Part shown: positions 1 to 8,257 of the stretch, in pieces
How positions within the stretch are numbered: the first letter of the stretch is position 1
Layout of the letters: each line of letters starts with the position of its first letter
From: an uncultured Burkholderiales bacterium
GTDB taxonomy: Bacteria; Pseudomonadota; Gammaproteobacteria; Burkholderiales; Burkholderiaceae_C
Assembly: GCA_903892175.1 (NCBI GenBank)
Contig: CAITHK010000174.1
Coordinates: forward strand, 1 to 46,461
Direction: 5' to 3'
Length of the DNA stretch: 46,461 nucleotides
Position numbers and translations under genes: made by a program
The notes under the pieces: generated by a model
Databases searched by the model: none
What the model was told of the DNA's origin: nothing
Seen by the model: the letters and a program-made list of their open reading frames with translations, nothing else

Positions 1-1
1 C

Positions 2-2353
2 TGCGACCTGTTGGTCGTGGGCTCGGGTGCTGGCGCCCTGTCGGGCGCTGTGACGGGGGCGCATCTGGGCTTGACGGTGGTGGTGGTCGAGAAAGACCCG
101 CAGTACGGCGGCACCACCGCTTGGTCGGGCGGCTGGATGTGGATACCGCGCAGCCCGCTGGCATTGGCCGGTGGTATCGCCGAGCCTTTGGAAAAACCGC
201 TGTCGTACCTGCGCCATGAACTGGGCCCGCAGTTTGACGAGATCCGTGCGCTGGCCTTTTTGACCCATGCCCCTAGCATGGTGCGTTTCTTTCAGCAGCA
301 CACCGCCTTGCAGTTTGTCGATGGCAACAGCATTCCCGACTTCCATGGGCGCAGCCCCGACGCGGCCACCGGTGGCCGCTCGGTGTGTGCCGCCCCTTTT
401 GATGGGCGTGTTTTGGGTGCGCACATCGCTCAACTCAAACCCCCGTTGCCCGAGACCACGTTGTGGGGCATGGGCATTGCATCGGGTGCCGACCTGCGGC
501 ATTTCTTCAACACCCTGCGCAGTTGGACCTCCTTCGTGCACGTCACGCGCCGCGTGTTGCGCCACCTGCGTGATCTGCTGTGGCATGGCCGGGCCATGCA
601 GTTGGTCAATGGCAACGCCTTGATCGCAGCCTTGGCCAAGTCGGCGCTCGATGCAGGCGTGGACCTGCGCGTCAACAGCCCCGCCGTGCGCTTGCTCACG
701 CAAGGGCACGGCGATGCGCAGGGTGATGTGGTGCGTGTGTGCGGCGCCGTGGTGCGCACACCCCAAGGCGAGCAGGTGGTGCACGCCTTGCGTGGCGTGG
801 TGTTGGCCACCGGCGGCTTCCCGCACGACCCCGCGCGCAAACGCGCCTTGCTGCCACACGACCCGCAAGGCGACGCCCATTTCTCAGCCGCCTCGCGTGG
901 CAACACCGGCGACGGTTTGCGCTTGGGTGAAAGCGTGGGTGCGTTGGTGGCCAACGACTTGCGCCAAGCGGCTGCCTTGGCACCGGTGTCTTTGGTGCCG
1001 CAGCCCGACGGCAGCGTCACCCACTTCCCACATTTGATTGAGCGCGCCAAGCCCGGACTCATCGCCGTCACACGCTTGGGTCAGCGCTTCGCCAACGAGG
1101 CCGACTCGTACCACGACGTGCTGCAAAGCCTGATTCAAGCCCTGCCTGCTGGCGAGCCCGTGCAGGCCTGGTTGGTGTGCGACCACCGCTTCATCCGCCG
1201 CTGGGGTTTGGGTGCGGTCAAACCCGCCCCCATGCCGCTGGGCCAGTGGCTGGCCAATGGCTACTTGCAACGCGGTGCCAGCTTGCAAGAACTGGCCGAG
1301 CGTTGTGGCATCCAGCCCGACACCTTGCAAGCCACCGTGGCGCGCTACAACACGATGGCCCACACTGGCAGTGACGCCGAGTTTGGCAAAGGTGAAACGC
1401 CCTACAACCGCATCCAAGGCGACGCAGCGCACCCCGGCCCCAACCCCTGCATGGCGCCGCTGCAACAGGGCCCGTTTTACGCAGTGCGCGTGGTGGCCGG
1501 CAGCTTGGGCACCTTTGCCGGCTTGCGATGCAACGAACACGCCCAGGTGCTCAACGCCCAAGGCCAAGCTGTCCACGGCTTGTACGCCGGGGGCAACGAC
1601 ATGAACAGCATCATGGGAGGCCACTACCCCAGTGGCGGCATCACCCTGGGGCCCGCCATGACCTTTGGCTACATCGCCGCCCACCACGCGGCGGCGCAAC
1701 CGCTGACCCACTCATTTCTCAAAAGGACCTCCATGTATTACGAACTCGCCACCCTGACCCTGCCGTTTGGCACGGCGGCCCAAGCCGCTAAAAATGTCGA
1801 AACCTTTGCCGCCCAAGGGCAGGGCGAGTTGCTGGGCTGCTGGTTCACCGACATCGGCACCTTGAACCAAATGGTGGTGCTGCGTGGCTTTCATGACTTG
1901 GCCAGTTTGCAGGCCGAGCGCGAGCGCACCCAGCGCAACGCCAGCCCCTTTGGCTGTGGCGACATCTTTCAATCGCTGGAGCAACACAGCTACCAGGGCT
2001 TTCCATGGATGAAGCCGGTGCGCCCCAGCGCCGAGAGCGGCATCCACGGCCCGGTCTATGAAATCCGCACCTACGGCATCCAACCTGGTGGTGTGCAACC
2101 CACCATCGACTTGTGGGAGCAAGCCGTACCCGCGCGCGACAAACTCTCGCCCTGTGTGGTGGCCATGGTGGCCTTGGACGGCCCGCTGCGCTTCACCAAC
2201 ATCTGGGCTTACCCGTCGCTGGATGCGCGCGCAAAAGCCCGCGCTAAGTCGGTGGCCGAAGGCATTTGGCCACCCAAGGGCGGGCCTGCTTGGCTGACCA
2301 CCGCCATGACCTCGACCATTGCCATGCCCACGGCGGTATCGCCTTTGAAATAA
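2..2353 (+). CDS. FAD-dependent oxidoreductase fused to tandem NIPSNAP domains (5' partial)
   Basis: The reading frame is open from base 2, so the N-terminus lies outside the window. It begins in the Rossmann dinucleotide-binding motif (VVGSGAGAL), followed by the EKDPQYGGTTAWSGG segment of the FAD_binding_2 family (fumarate reductase / 3-ketosteroid dehydrogenase-like flavoproteins). The family's C-terminal signature YPSGGITLGPAMTFG ends near base 1675. From base 1733 the same frame encodes about 206 residues with two NIPSNAP-like repeats starting YELATLTL and YEIRTYGI. The junction contains AAAAGGA a few bases before an in-frame ATG at 1733, so the NIPSNAP part may also be made as a separate protein. 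Substrate unknown; it heads an operon with an isomerase, an acyl-CoA dehydrogenase and a CoA-transferase, which suggests breakdown of a carbonyl or cyclic compound (inference). Confidence 0.85.
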   Translation, partial: CDLLVVGSGAGALSGAVTGAHLGLTVVVVEKDPQYGGTTAWSGGWMWIPRSPLALAGGIAEPLEKPLSYLRHELGPQFDEIRALAFLTHAPSMVRFFQQHTALQFVDGNSIPDFHGRSPDAATGGRSVCAAPFDGRVLGAHIAQLKPPLPETTLWGMGIASGADLRHFFNTLRSWTSFVHVTRRVLRHLRDLLWHGRAMQLVNGNALIAALAKSALDAGVDLRVNSPAVRLLTQGHGDAQGDVVRVCGAVVRTPQGEQVVHALRGVVLATGGFPHDPARKRALLPHDPQGDAHFSAASRGNTGDGLRLGESVGALVANDLRQAAALAPVSLVPQPDGSVTHFPHLIERAKPGLIAVTRLGQRFANEADSYHDVLQSLIQALPAGEPVQAWLVCDHRFIRRWGLGAVKPAPMPLGQWLANGYLQRGASLQELAERCGIQPDTLQATVARYNTMAHTGSDAEFGKGETPYNRIQGDAAHPGPNPCMAPLQQGPFYAVRVVAGSLGTFAGLRCNEHAQVLNAQGQAVHGLYAGGNDMNSIMGGHYPSGGITLGPAMTFGYIAAHHAAAQPLTHSFLKRTSMYYELATLTLPFGTAAQAAKNVETFAAQGQGELLGCWFTDIGTLNQMVVLRGFHDLASLQAERERTQRNASPFGCGDIFQSLEQHSYQGFPWMKPVRPSAESGIHGPVYEIRTYGIQPGGVQPTIDLWEQAVPARDKLSPCVVAMVALDGPLRFTNIWAYPSLDARAKARAKSVAEGIWPPKGGPAWLTTAMTSTIAMPTAVSPLK

Positions 2354-2368
2354 ACCTGAGGGCTTGCC

Positions 2369-3193
2369 ATGCCACGCATCTATTCACAGGCCTACCTCAC
2401 GGCCGAGGCTTCCACCGCCCCCGACGCCATTGCGCACGCCGGGCAGCTGGGCTACCACTTCGTGGGCTTGCGCCTGCTGCCCAACGCACCGGGCGGCCCA
2501 CACCAGCGTTTGCTGGGTGACAAAGCCGTTCTGCGCGAATGCCAGGCGCGCTTGGCCGACAGCGGCGTCGGTGTATTTGATTTGGAGATCATCCGCATCG
2601 GCCCTGCGTTTGACCCCACCGACTACCTGCCCTTACTTGAAGCAGGCGCCGCGCTGCAAGCGCGTGCGGTGTTGGTGGCCGGTGACGACCCCGACTTGAA
2701 CCGTTTGAGCGACCACTACGCCGCGTTGTGCGCGCTCATGCAGCCCTATGGCATGACAGCCGATTTGGAGTTCATGCCTTGGACGGCGGTGCGTCACGCG
2801 CGCGAAGCCTTGCAGGTGGTCACCGCCGCAGGGTGCCCGTCCAACGCGGGCATCTTGGTGGACGCGCTGCATGTGGCCCGCTCTGACACCTCGTTGGCCG
2901 ACATTGCGGCGCTGCCGCGCGCGTTGTTGCACTACGCCCAAATGTGCGATGCCCCCAGTACCAACGCCCAGGGTAGCAGCGACTTGAGTGTGGACGACAT
3001 GATCCATACCGCGCGCTGCGAGCGCTGGCTGCCGGGTGAAGGGGCGATTGATTTGCGCGGCCTGTTCAATGCCCTGCCGCAAGACCTGCCCATCAGCGTG
3101 GAAGTGCCACACCACGTGCGTGCGCGTGCGGTGGGTGACTTGGCTTGGTCAGGCCAAGCCCTGGCGGCGAGTCGCGCCTTTTTTGAACTTTGA
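2369..3193 (+). CDS. sugar phosphate isomerase/epimerase-like TIM-barrel protein
   Basis: This 274-aa protein resembles the AP-endonuclease-2 / xylose-isomerase-like TIM-barrel family. Candidate metal ligands sit where the family has them: Glu134 (ADLEFMPW), Asp165 and His168 (LVDALHVA) and Glu245 (ISVEVPHH). Members isomerise or epimerise sugars and polyols, or act on keto acids; the substrate cannot be read from sequence. ATG 2369 lies 15 bases after the preceding stop, and the next gene follows after 17 bases, so it belongs to the same operon. There is no signal peptide, so it should be cytoplasmic. Confidence 0.8.
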   Translation: MPRIYSQAYLTAEASTAPDAIAHAGQLGYHFVGLRLLPNAPGGPHQRLLGDKAVLRECQARLADSGVGVFDLEIIRIGPAFDPTDYLPLLEAGAALQARAVLVAGDDPDLNRLSDHYAALCALMQPYGMTADLEFMPWTAVRHAREALQVVTAAGCPSNAGILVDALHVARSDTSLADIAALPRALLHYAQMCDAPSTNAQGSSDLSVDDMIHTARCERWLPGEGAIDLRGLFNALPQDLPISVEVPHHVRARAVGDLAWSGQALAASRAFFEL

Positions 3194-3210
3194 TTTGATT
3201 TGGACAACGC

Positions 3211-4371
3211 ATGGATTTCGCCCTCAACGATGAACAAAAAATGATGATCGACACCCTGCGTCGCTTCATCGCCGAAGAGCTGCACCCACTCGAGCAACAG
3301 GTTGAAGACCAGGGCTTTTTAGCGCCCGAGGTGGCCCAAGCCATCCACGCCAAAAGCAAAGCCTTGGGGCTGTACGCGCTCAACATGCCGGAGAAATTTG
3401 GCGGGGGTGGCTTGAGCGCCGTTGAACGCATGCTGTGTGAAGAGCAATTTGGCCATACCAGCGACATCTTGATCCGCCGCGCTTTTGGCAATGTGTACGA
3501 AGCCTTGTTGGCTTGTGAGGGGGCGCAGATTGAGCGTTGGCTCACCCCGTGTGTGCGCGGCGAGCGGGTGTGCGCCATTGCCATCACAGAGCCTGGTGCG
3601 GGGTCAGACGCCCAGGGCATCAAAACCCGGGCTGAGAAAACTGCCACCGGTTGGGTGCTCAACGGCGCGAAGCACTTCATCAGCGATGGCGAGGTGTCCG
3701 ACTTTTTTCTAGTCTCAGCCAAAACTGGCGACAAAGAAATTTCTCTCTTCGCGGTGGACAAAGGCCTGCCAGGTTTCACGGTTGGCAAAGACCAAAAAAT
3801 GATGGGTTTGCGTGGCACGCCGCACGTGGAGCTGTGGTTTGACAACGTGCCCTTGGAACCCATCGCCATGCTCGGCGAACAAGGCCAGGGCTTCAAGATG
3901 GCCATGGGCGTGTTGGGCCAGGTGCGCTTGGCCCAGGTGGGCGCACGTGCCGTGGGCAAAGCCAGTCATGTGTTGTCGCTGATGGTGGACTACGCCAAGC
4001 AACGCCAACAATTCGGCCAAGCGATTGGCGACTTCCAACTGGTGCAGCAAATGCTGGCCGACAGCGTGATCGAGATCAACGCCGCGCGTTGGATGGTGTT
4101 GCACGCTGCCTGGATGCTGGACCAAAAAATGGACGCACGCGACCACATTGCCATGGTCAAGGTGCACGCCGCCGAAACCTTGGGCCGTGTGGTCGACCGC
4201 GCGGTGCAGGTGTTTGGTGGCATGGGTTTTTGCAAAGAACTGCCAATTGAGCGTTACTACCGCGACGCACGCATTTACCGCATCTTTGATGGCACCAGCG
4301 AAATTCACCGCACCGTCATTGCCAAACGCGTCATGAGGCAGGGCGATGCCTTGTTTGAGCTGAACAAATGA
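3211..4371 (+). CDS. acyl-CoA dehydrogenase family protein
   Basis: A full-length 386-aa acyl-CoA dehydrogenase. It has the N-terminal helical domain (MDFALNDEQKMMIDTLRRF), the middle beta domain with ITEPGAGSDAQG and the flavin-contacting HFISDGEVSDFF, and the C-terminal domain with QVFGGMGF and YRDARIYRIFDGTSEIHR. FAD-dependent alpha,beta-dehydrogenation of an acyl-CoA is expected. Oddity: the position of the catalytic Glu of medium-chain enzymes (Y-E-G-T) is Asp360 here (F-D-G-T), so this enzyme may use Asp or a base elsewhere, as isovaleryl-CoA dehydrogenase does. It is flanked closely by the isomerase and the CoA-transferase. The acyl-CoA substrate is unknown. Confidence 0.9.
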   Translation: MDFALNDEQKMMIDTLRRFIAEELHPLEQQVEDQGFLAPEVAQAIHAKSKALGLYALNMPEKFGGGGLSAVERMLCEEQFGHTSDILIRRAFGNVYEALLACEGAQIERWLTPCVRGERVCAIAITEPGAGSDAQGIKTRAEKTATGWVLNGAKHFISDGEVSDFFLVSAKTGDKEISLFAVDKGLPGFTVGKDQKMMGLRGTPHVELWFDNVPLEPIAMLGEQGQGFKMAMGVLGQVRLAQVGARAVGKASHVLSLMVDYAKQRQQFGQAIGDFQLVQQMLADSVIEINAARWMVLHAAWMLDQKMDARDHIAMVKVHAAETLGRVVDRAVQVFGGMGFCKELPIERYYRDARIYRIFDGTSEIHRTVIAKRVMRQGDALFELNK

Positions 4372-4384
4372 ACAAGGACAACGC

Positions 4385-5974
4385 ATGAGCAAGTTCATGT
4401 CGGCCGCCGACGCGGTGGCCTTGATTCGCGACGGCGACACCGTCGGTTTGATGGGCGGTGGCGGTGGTCTGATGGAAGCCAGTTGTTTGTTTGAAGCGGT
4501 GCAAGCGCGTTACTTGCAAACCCAACATCCACAGCGCCTGACCGTGATCCACGCTTTGGGCATTGGCGACAAACACACCAAAGGCATGAACTGCTTTGCC
4601 CACGAGGGCTTGGTCAAGCGTGTGGTGGGCGGGCACTGGGTGTGGTCACCCGCCATGCAGCAACTGGCCGAGGCCGAAAAGATCGAGGCCTACATCTTGC
4701 CCGGCGGCGTGTCGTCGCAGCTCATGCGCGAGATCGGCGCGGGCCGCCCGGGCTTGTTCACCCACGTGGGCTTGGGCACGGTGTGTGACCCGCGCTTGGG
4801 TGGCGGCAAGATGAACGCCAGCGCCCAGGAAGACCTGAGCGAAGTGGTGCAAATGGATGGGCGCGAGTACCTGCGTTACAAGCCGTTCCCCATCCATGTG
4901 GCCCTGGTGCGAGCCAGTGCGGCCGACGAAGACGGCAACATCAGCTTCGAGCACGAAGCGGCCAACCTGGACTCGCAGTCTTTGGCCCTGGCCGCGCGCA
5001 ACAGCGGCGGCCGTGTGATCGTGCAAGTCAAAGAGCGTTTGCCACGCGGTGCGCTCAAAGCGCGTGAGGTGCGCATCCCAGCGGCCTGGGTGGACGCCAT
5101 CGTGGTGGATCCTGAGCAGCGCACCAGCTACGGCATACCTTTCGACCCCGCGCTCAGTGGTGAGCTGCACGGACAGGCCCGCTTGAGCAGCGAAGCGGCC
5201 GACCAAGCCGCTGAACAAGCGCAAGCGGCCGAGCAGTTCAGCGAACGCCACGCCATTGCACGCCGTGCCGCCATTGAGCTGTTCAACACCGACAAACAAC
5301 GTCCGGTGGTCAATTACGGTGTAGGCGTGCCCGATGCCGTGGCCAAACTGCTGTCGGCACGCGGCGAGATGCACCGCATCTACCAGACCATTGAACACGG
5401 CACCTATGGCGGCACCTTGCTCGACGGTGTGCTGTTTGGCTACGCCCGCAACGCCAGCGCCATGCTCGACGCAGCCACCCAGTTCGACTTTTATGCCGGT
5501 GGCGGTTTGGACATTGCCTTCTTGGGCTTTGGCGAGTTCGATGCCCATGGCAATGTCAACGTGTCGCGGCTGGGCGGCTTGACGGTGGGGCCGGGCGGCT
5601 TCATCGACATTGCGCAAAACGCACGCAAGGTGGTGTTTTGCGGCACCTTGGCTGCCAAGGGCGTGCGCTTGCAAACCGGTGACGGCCAGATGCGTGTGTT
5701 GCAGCAAGGGGCGGTGAAAAAACTGGTGCCACAGGTTGAGCAAATCACCTTCAGCGGCGCCCAGTCTTTGCTGCGTGGGCAGCAGGTCTTGTATTTGACT
5801 GAACGCGCCAGTTTCCGTTTGACGCCGCACGGGGTGGAGCTGTTTGAAGTGGCACCCGGCATTGACGTGCAACGCGATGTGCTGGATCAAATGGGCTTTG
5901 TGCCCCGGCTCGCGTCGCCCTTGGGCGTGATGAGCGCGGAGCACTTTCTGAGCGGCTCCTATGCGCTGGCTTAA
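4385..5974 (+). CDS. fused alpha/beta CoA-transferase (family I, YdiF/propionate CoA-transferase-like)
   Basis: A 529-aa protein carrying both halves of a family I CoA-transferase. The N-terminal half (about 1-270) contains the GGGGGLMEA and HALGIGDKHTKGMNC segments and resembles the alpha subunit. The C-terminal half has the active-site motif E-x-G-x-x-G-G (EHGTYGG) with Glu337 as the predicted nucleophile, then GGLDIAFLGFGEFDAHGNVNVSRLGG. It should move CoA from an acyl-CoA to a free acid, activating the pathway substrate for the dehydrogenase 13 bases upstream. It is the last gene of the operon and is followed by a hairpin at 6039-6062. Confidence 0.88.
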   Translation: MSKFMSAADAVALIRDGDTVGLMGGGGGLMEASCLFEAVQARYLQTQHPQRLTVIHALGIGDKHTKGMNCFAHEGLVKRVVGGHWVWSPAMQQLAEAEKIEAYILPGGVSSQLMREIGAGRPGLFTHVGLGTVCDPRLGGGKMNASAQEDLSEVVQMDGREYLRYKPFPIHVALVRASAADEDGNISFEHEAANLDSQSLALAARNSGGRVIVQVKERLPRGALKAREVRIPAAWVDAIVVDPEQRTSYGIPFDPALSGELHGQARLSSEAADQAAEQAQAAEQFSERHAIARRAAIELFNTDKQRPVVNYGVGVPDAVAKLLSARGEMHRIYQTIEHGTYGGTLLDGVLFGYARNASAMLDAATQFDFYAGGGLDIAFLGFGEFDAHGNVNVSRLGGLTVGPGGFIDIAQNARKVVFCGTLAAKGVRLQTGDGQMRVLQQGAVKKLVPQVEQITFSGAQSLLRGQQVLYLTERASFRLTPHGVELFEVAPGIDVQRDVLDQMGFVPRLASPLGVMSAEHFLSGSYALA

Positions 5975-6038
5975 TTCAAAAGGCGTCACTCTGTGAGATG
6001 TACCAGCTGTCTGGCAAGTTGTTGAGTGCTTGTGCAAC

Positions 6039-6062
6039 GCAGCGGCAATAATTCGCCGCTGC
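6039..6062 (+). terminator. hairpin after the catabolic operon, no U-tract
   Basis: GCAGCGGC and GCCGCTGC form an 8-bp perfect stem with an 8-base loop, 65 bases after the CoA-transferase stop. No T-run follows, so it may be a weak terminator, an mRNA 3'-end stabiliser or an operator. Confidence 0.4.
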
Positions 6063-6072
6063 AAGAAGCGAT

Positions 6073-6100
6073 TAAAGCTTCAGGAGCACCGTGCCGATAC
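6073..6100 (+). promoter_or_regulatory. candidate sigma28 (FliA) promoter of the carbonic anhydrase gene
   Basis: TAAAGCTT, 12 bases, then GCCGATAC. The enterobacterial sigma28 consensus is TAAAGTTT-N11-GCCGATAA, so 7/8 and 7/8 positions match, but the spacer is one base long. It lies about 78 bases before the carbonic anhydrase ATG. It overlaps the putative leader ORF at 6091-6177, so the two readings compete. Confidence 0.45.
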
Positions 6101-6177
6101 CAGCTGACCTGCCCAAAGAGGATGCGCGCTGCGTGTTGGCTTCGGGCGTCTCATCTGATGCACCCACTCAAAAGTGA
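6091..6177 (+). CDS. possible 28-codon leader ORF abutting the carbonic anhydrase gene
   Basis: A GTG at 6091 is preceded by AGGAG with a 4-base spacer, the best ribosome-binding site in this intergenic region. The frame runs 28 codons to TGA at 6175-6177, and that stop touches the next gene's ATG (TGAATG). The carbonic anhydrase start has no good Shine-Dalgarno of its own, so translational coupling is possible. The peptide has no recognisable domain. It would not be translated if transcription starts at the overlapping sigma28-like site, so confidence is low. Confidence 0.3.
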   Translation: MPIPADLPKEDARCVLASGVSSDAPTQK

Positions 6178-7380
6178 ATGGCTATGAAAAAATATTTACG
6201 TTTAATTATCGAGGTTGTCCTGGGTCTGCTGTTGGCAGGCGCTTTGGCTTTGGCTTATTGGAGCTACAACGGAAAAACCCATGCCATGCACGAGTTGACC
6301 GATGTCAGCGACGAAGTCACCGAAGCTCAAGAAGAGCTGGAGAAACTGACCAAAGAGTTGGCTGAAGCCAAAGAAAAAGTCGAAGAGCTCGAGCCCGCTG
6401 CCAAAGAGCTGGCGGCTGTCAAAGATTCATTCGTCAACGGTGTGGTGCTGCAAGACTACGAAGCCTTCATCAAAGCACAAAAAGGCCCAATCATCAGCGA
6501 GCGTCAATTGGGCTTGGGGGCCTTGCGCTTGTTGACCAAGGGTGCACAAGACCCTGAGACGGTCAGCGCCTTCCAAAAAGCGCTTGAGATGGCCGAATGG
6601 TCGTCACGCTTGAAGTCGATTTGTGCAGCGCAAAACGCCCTGGCAGCGGCGGGTCAAAAAGTCAAAGTGCTGGCCGACTGTGCGGCTGACAAAGAAGAAG
6701 GCCATGCCAAAAAAGGCCATGCTGTGCATTGGGACTATGCCGGTGACATGGGACCTGAAAACTGGGGGGACGAATTCCCCACCTGCGGCAAAGGCTTGAA
6801 GCAGTCGCCCCTGAACATTGCGGGCCCATTTGAAAAGTCAACCGACACGTTGGTGGTGAACTACAAAGAAGGTCCGCTGAAAATTTTGAACAACGGTCAC
6901 ACCATCCAAGTGAATGTGGAGCCAGGCAGCACCCTCAAGATCAACAAAGAGGTCTATAACCTGTTGCAATTTCACTTTCATCGCCCAAGCGAAGAACAAA
7001 TTGACGGCAAACCGATGGCCATGGTCGCGCACTTTGTTCACAAAAATGCCGACGGCAAGTTGGCAGTGTTGGGGGTGCTGCTCAATGAAGGTAAAGACAA
7101 CGAGGCCATCAAAGTCTTGTGGGACAACGCACCCAAGAGCGAAGGCCCTGAAGTGATGCCTGAGAAAGTCAAATTCAACCCCAGCAGCCTGGTGCCTGCG
7201 GCCCTCACGCACTACAGCTACGAAGGCTCGCTGACAACACCACCCTGTACCGAAGGTGTGAACTTCTACATCCTCAAAACCACGGTGGACATCGCCAAGA
7301 AACAAGTCGCCGACTTCCCCTTCAAGCGCAACGCGCGTCCGGTGCAGCCGCTCAACGGTCGCAAGATCAACGCCAACTGA
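6178..7380 (+). CDS. membrane-anchored alpha-carbonic anhydrase with coiled-coil stalk
   Basis: This 400-aa protein has three parts. Residues 8-30 form one hydrophobic segment with no clear cleavage site, so it is probably an inner-membrane anchor. Residues 40-85 are a charged heptad-like coiled coil rich in Glu, Lys and Ala. After a helical region of unknown family (86-175, Cys149 and Cys168), residues 184-400 are an alpha-class carbonic anhydrase. Zinc ligands are His266 and His268 (QFHFHRP) and His285 (VAHFVH); His241 (NNGHTIQV) fits the proton shuttle, Thr353 the gatekeeper, and Cys203/Cys357 the usual disulfide. It should interconvert CO2 and bicarbonate in the periplasm. Bacterial alpha-CAs are usually about 230-250 aa with a cleaved signal peptide, so the N-terminal 180 residues are unusual. 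ATG 6184 is an alternative start. Confidence 0.9.
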   Translation: MAMKKYLRLIIEVVLGLLLAGALALAYWSYNGKTHAMHELTDVSDEVTEAQEELEKLTKELAEAKEKVEELEPAAKELAAVKDSFVNGVVLQDYEAFIKAQKGPIISERQLGLGALRLLTKGAQDPETVSAFQKALEMAEWSSRLKSICAAQNALAAAGQKVKVLADCAADKEEGHAKKGHAVHWDYAGDMGPENWGDEFPTCGKGLKQSPLNIAGPFEKSTDTLVVNYKEGPLKILNNGHTIQVNVEPGSTLKINKEVYNLLQFHFHRPSEEQIDGKPMAMVAHFVHKNADGKLAVLGVLLNEGKDNEAIKVLWDNAPKSEGPEVMPEKVKFNPSSLVPAALTHYSYEGSLTTPPCTEGVNFYILKTTVDIAKKQVADFPFKRNARPVQPLNGRKINAN

Positions 7381-7402
7381 TCGATCTCCCCTCTCCAAGT
7401 TC

Positions 7403-7429
7403 AACGCCTGCTGATGCAGGCGTTTTTTT
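7403..7429 (+). terminator. rho-independent terminator of the carbonic anhydrase gene
   Basis: AACGCCTG and CAGGCGTT form an 8-bp stem around a 6-base loop, running into a seven-T tract (7423-7429). It starts 23 bases after the stop codon. The group II intron remnant begins 2-3 bases past the T-run. Confidence 0.9.
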
Positions 7430-7431
7430 AT

Positions 7432-8228
7432 GTTGCGCCCAGCATGGGCGCACTCCTACGGGTGCAAGTCCCGTCGCATGTTGATCACCACGAGCGAAGT
7501 GCAGCTGCATGAGGGCGACCGAGTGTGGGAAGGATGCGTGGAACATAAACTGGGAGCCGATGAACAAGAACCGGATATGGGGCACTGCCAAGCAGGGCGA
7601 CTGGGCTAAAAACCAAGAAGCTCTTGTGCTCAAAGCGAGGTGGTGTATATCCGGCGGTTGTGCATTTAAGGGGTGCGGCCCTTACCTTTGGGGAGATATC
7701 ACCTCCACTTGGGCTACAGCTTCTGGGCAGCCAAGGGCAAGGTTGTAAAGCTGCGCGTGGCAGACAAAGCGCAGAAGGCCTACAAGCAGCGCGTGAGGCA
7801 ACTGACGCGTCGCGTTGGAGGCAAGGCAATGGCTGAGGTGGCACTCAAGCTCACGCAGTATGTGAATGGCTGGAAGGCGTACTTCAAATTAGCGCACACG
7901 CCAAGGGTCTGGCGAGAGCTGGATGAATGGATGCGCCACCGGCTAAGAGCCATACAGCTCAAGCAGTGGAAGCGAGGTCGCACGATGTACCGAGAGTTAA
8001 CGAAACTAGGCGCGCCGCAGGGCGTGGCTGAAAGGGTGGCGGCAAACTCAAGGTGCGGGTGGAGAAACAGCGACGGGTTGATCAAGAGGGTGTTGACGAT
8101 TCAATACTTTGATAAGCTAGGAGCACCACGTCTGGTATGGATCTCAACCCCACGAACCGCCTAGTGCGGACTCGCATGCTAGGTGGTGTGGCAGGGGAGC
8201 AGTCATGTTGGTTGCCACCTATACCGAT
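7432..8228 (+). mobile_element. degenerate group II intron, ORF largely deleted
   Basis: The left end GTTGCGCCCAGCATGGGCG, followed by CTCCTACGGGTGCAAGTCCC, is the typical 5' domain I start of bacterial group II introns (normally GTGCG). At the right end GAACCGCCTAGTGCGG-ACTC-GCATGCTAGGTGG (8154-8186) folds as domain V with a four-base loop, then a domain VI-like hairpin and a 3' end near CCGAT (8224-8228). Full introns with an ORF are about 2-2.5 kb; this one is about 0.8 kb, missing the reverse-transcriptase part. It sits directly after a terminator's T-run, the kind of site group IIC introns favour, though the subclass is not resolved here. The exact ends are approximate. Confidence 0.8.
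7673..8164 (+). pseudogene. C-terminal remnant of group II intron reverse transcriptase/maturase
   Basis: Recognisable homology starts near HLGYSFWAAKGK (about 7694) and covers the maturase X/thumb region (RQLTRRVGGKAMAEVALKLTQY, GWKAYFKLAHTPRVWRELDEWM, RHRLRAIQLKQWKRG) to the end. The finger and palm domains with the YADD active site (about 300 residues) are missing, so no reverse transcription is possible. The frame is intact to TAG 8162-8164, which overlaps the start of domain V as in complete introns. The ATG at 7673 is only where the open frame happens to begin. Confidence 0.82.
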
Positions 8229-8233
8229 GCATG

Positions 8234-8257
8234 AAAAAACCCCGCCGAGGCGGGGTT
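8234..8257 (-). terminator. rho-independent terminator of the fliK-fliL-fliM-fliN operon
   Basis: Read on the minus strand, AACCCCGCC-TC-GGCGGGGTT is a 9-bp GC-rich stem followed by a T-run (plus-strand A-run 8234-8239). It lies 22 bases beyond the fliN stop and shows that the operon ends at fliN rather than running into fliOPQR. Confidence 0.88.

Noticed and set aside
4646-6064. Long open frame on the minus strand opposite the CoA-transferase (472 codons)
   Set aside because: It mirrors a well-identified plus-strand gene, is His/Gln/Gly-rich without domains, and is a codon-bias shadow.
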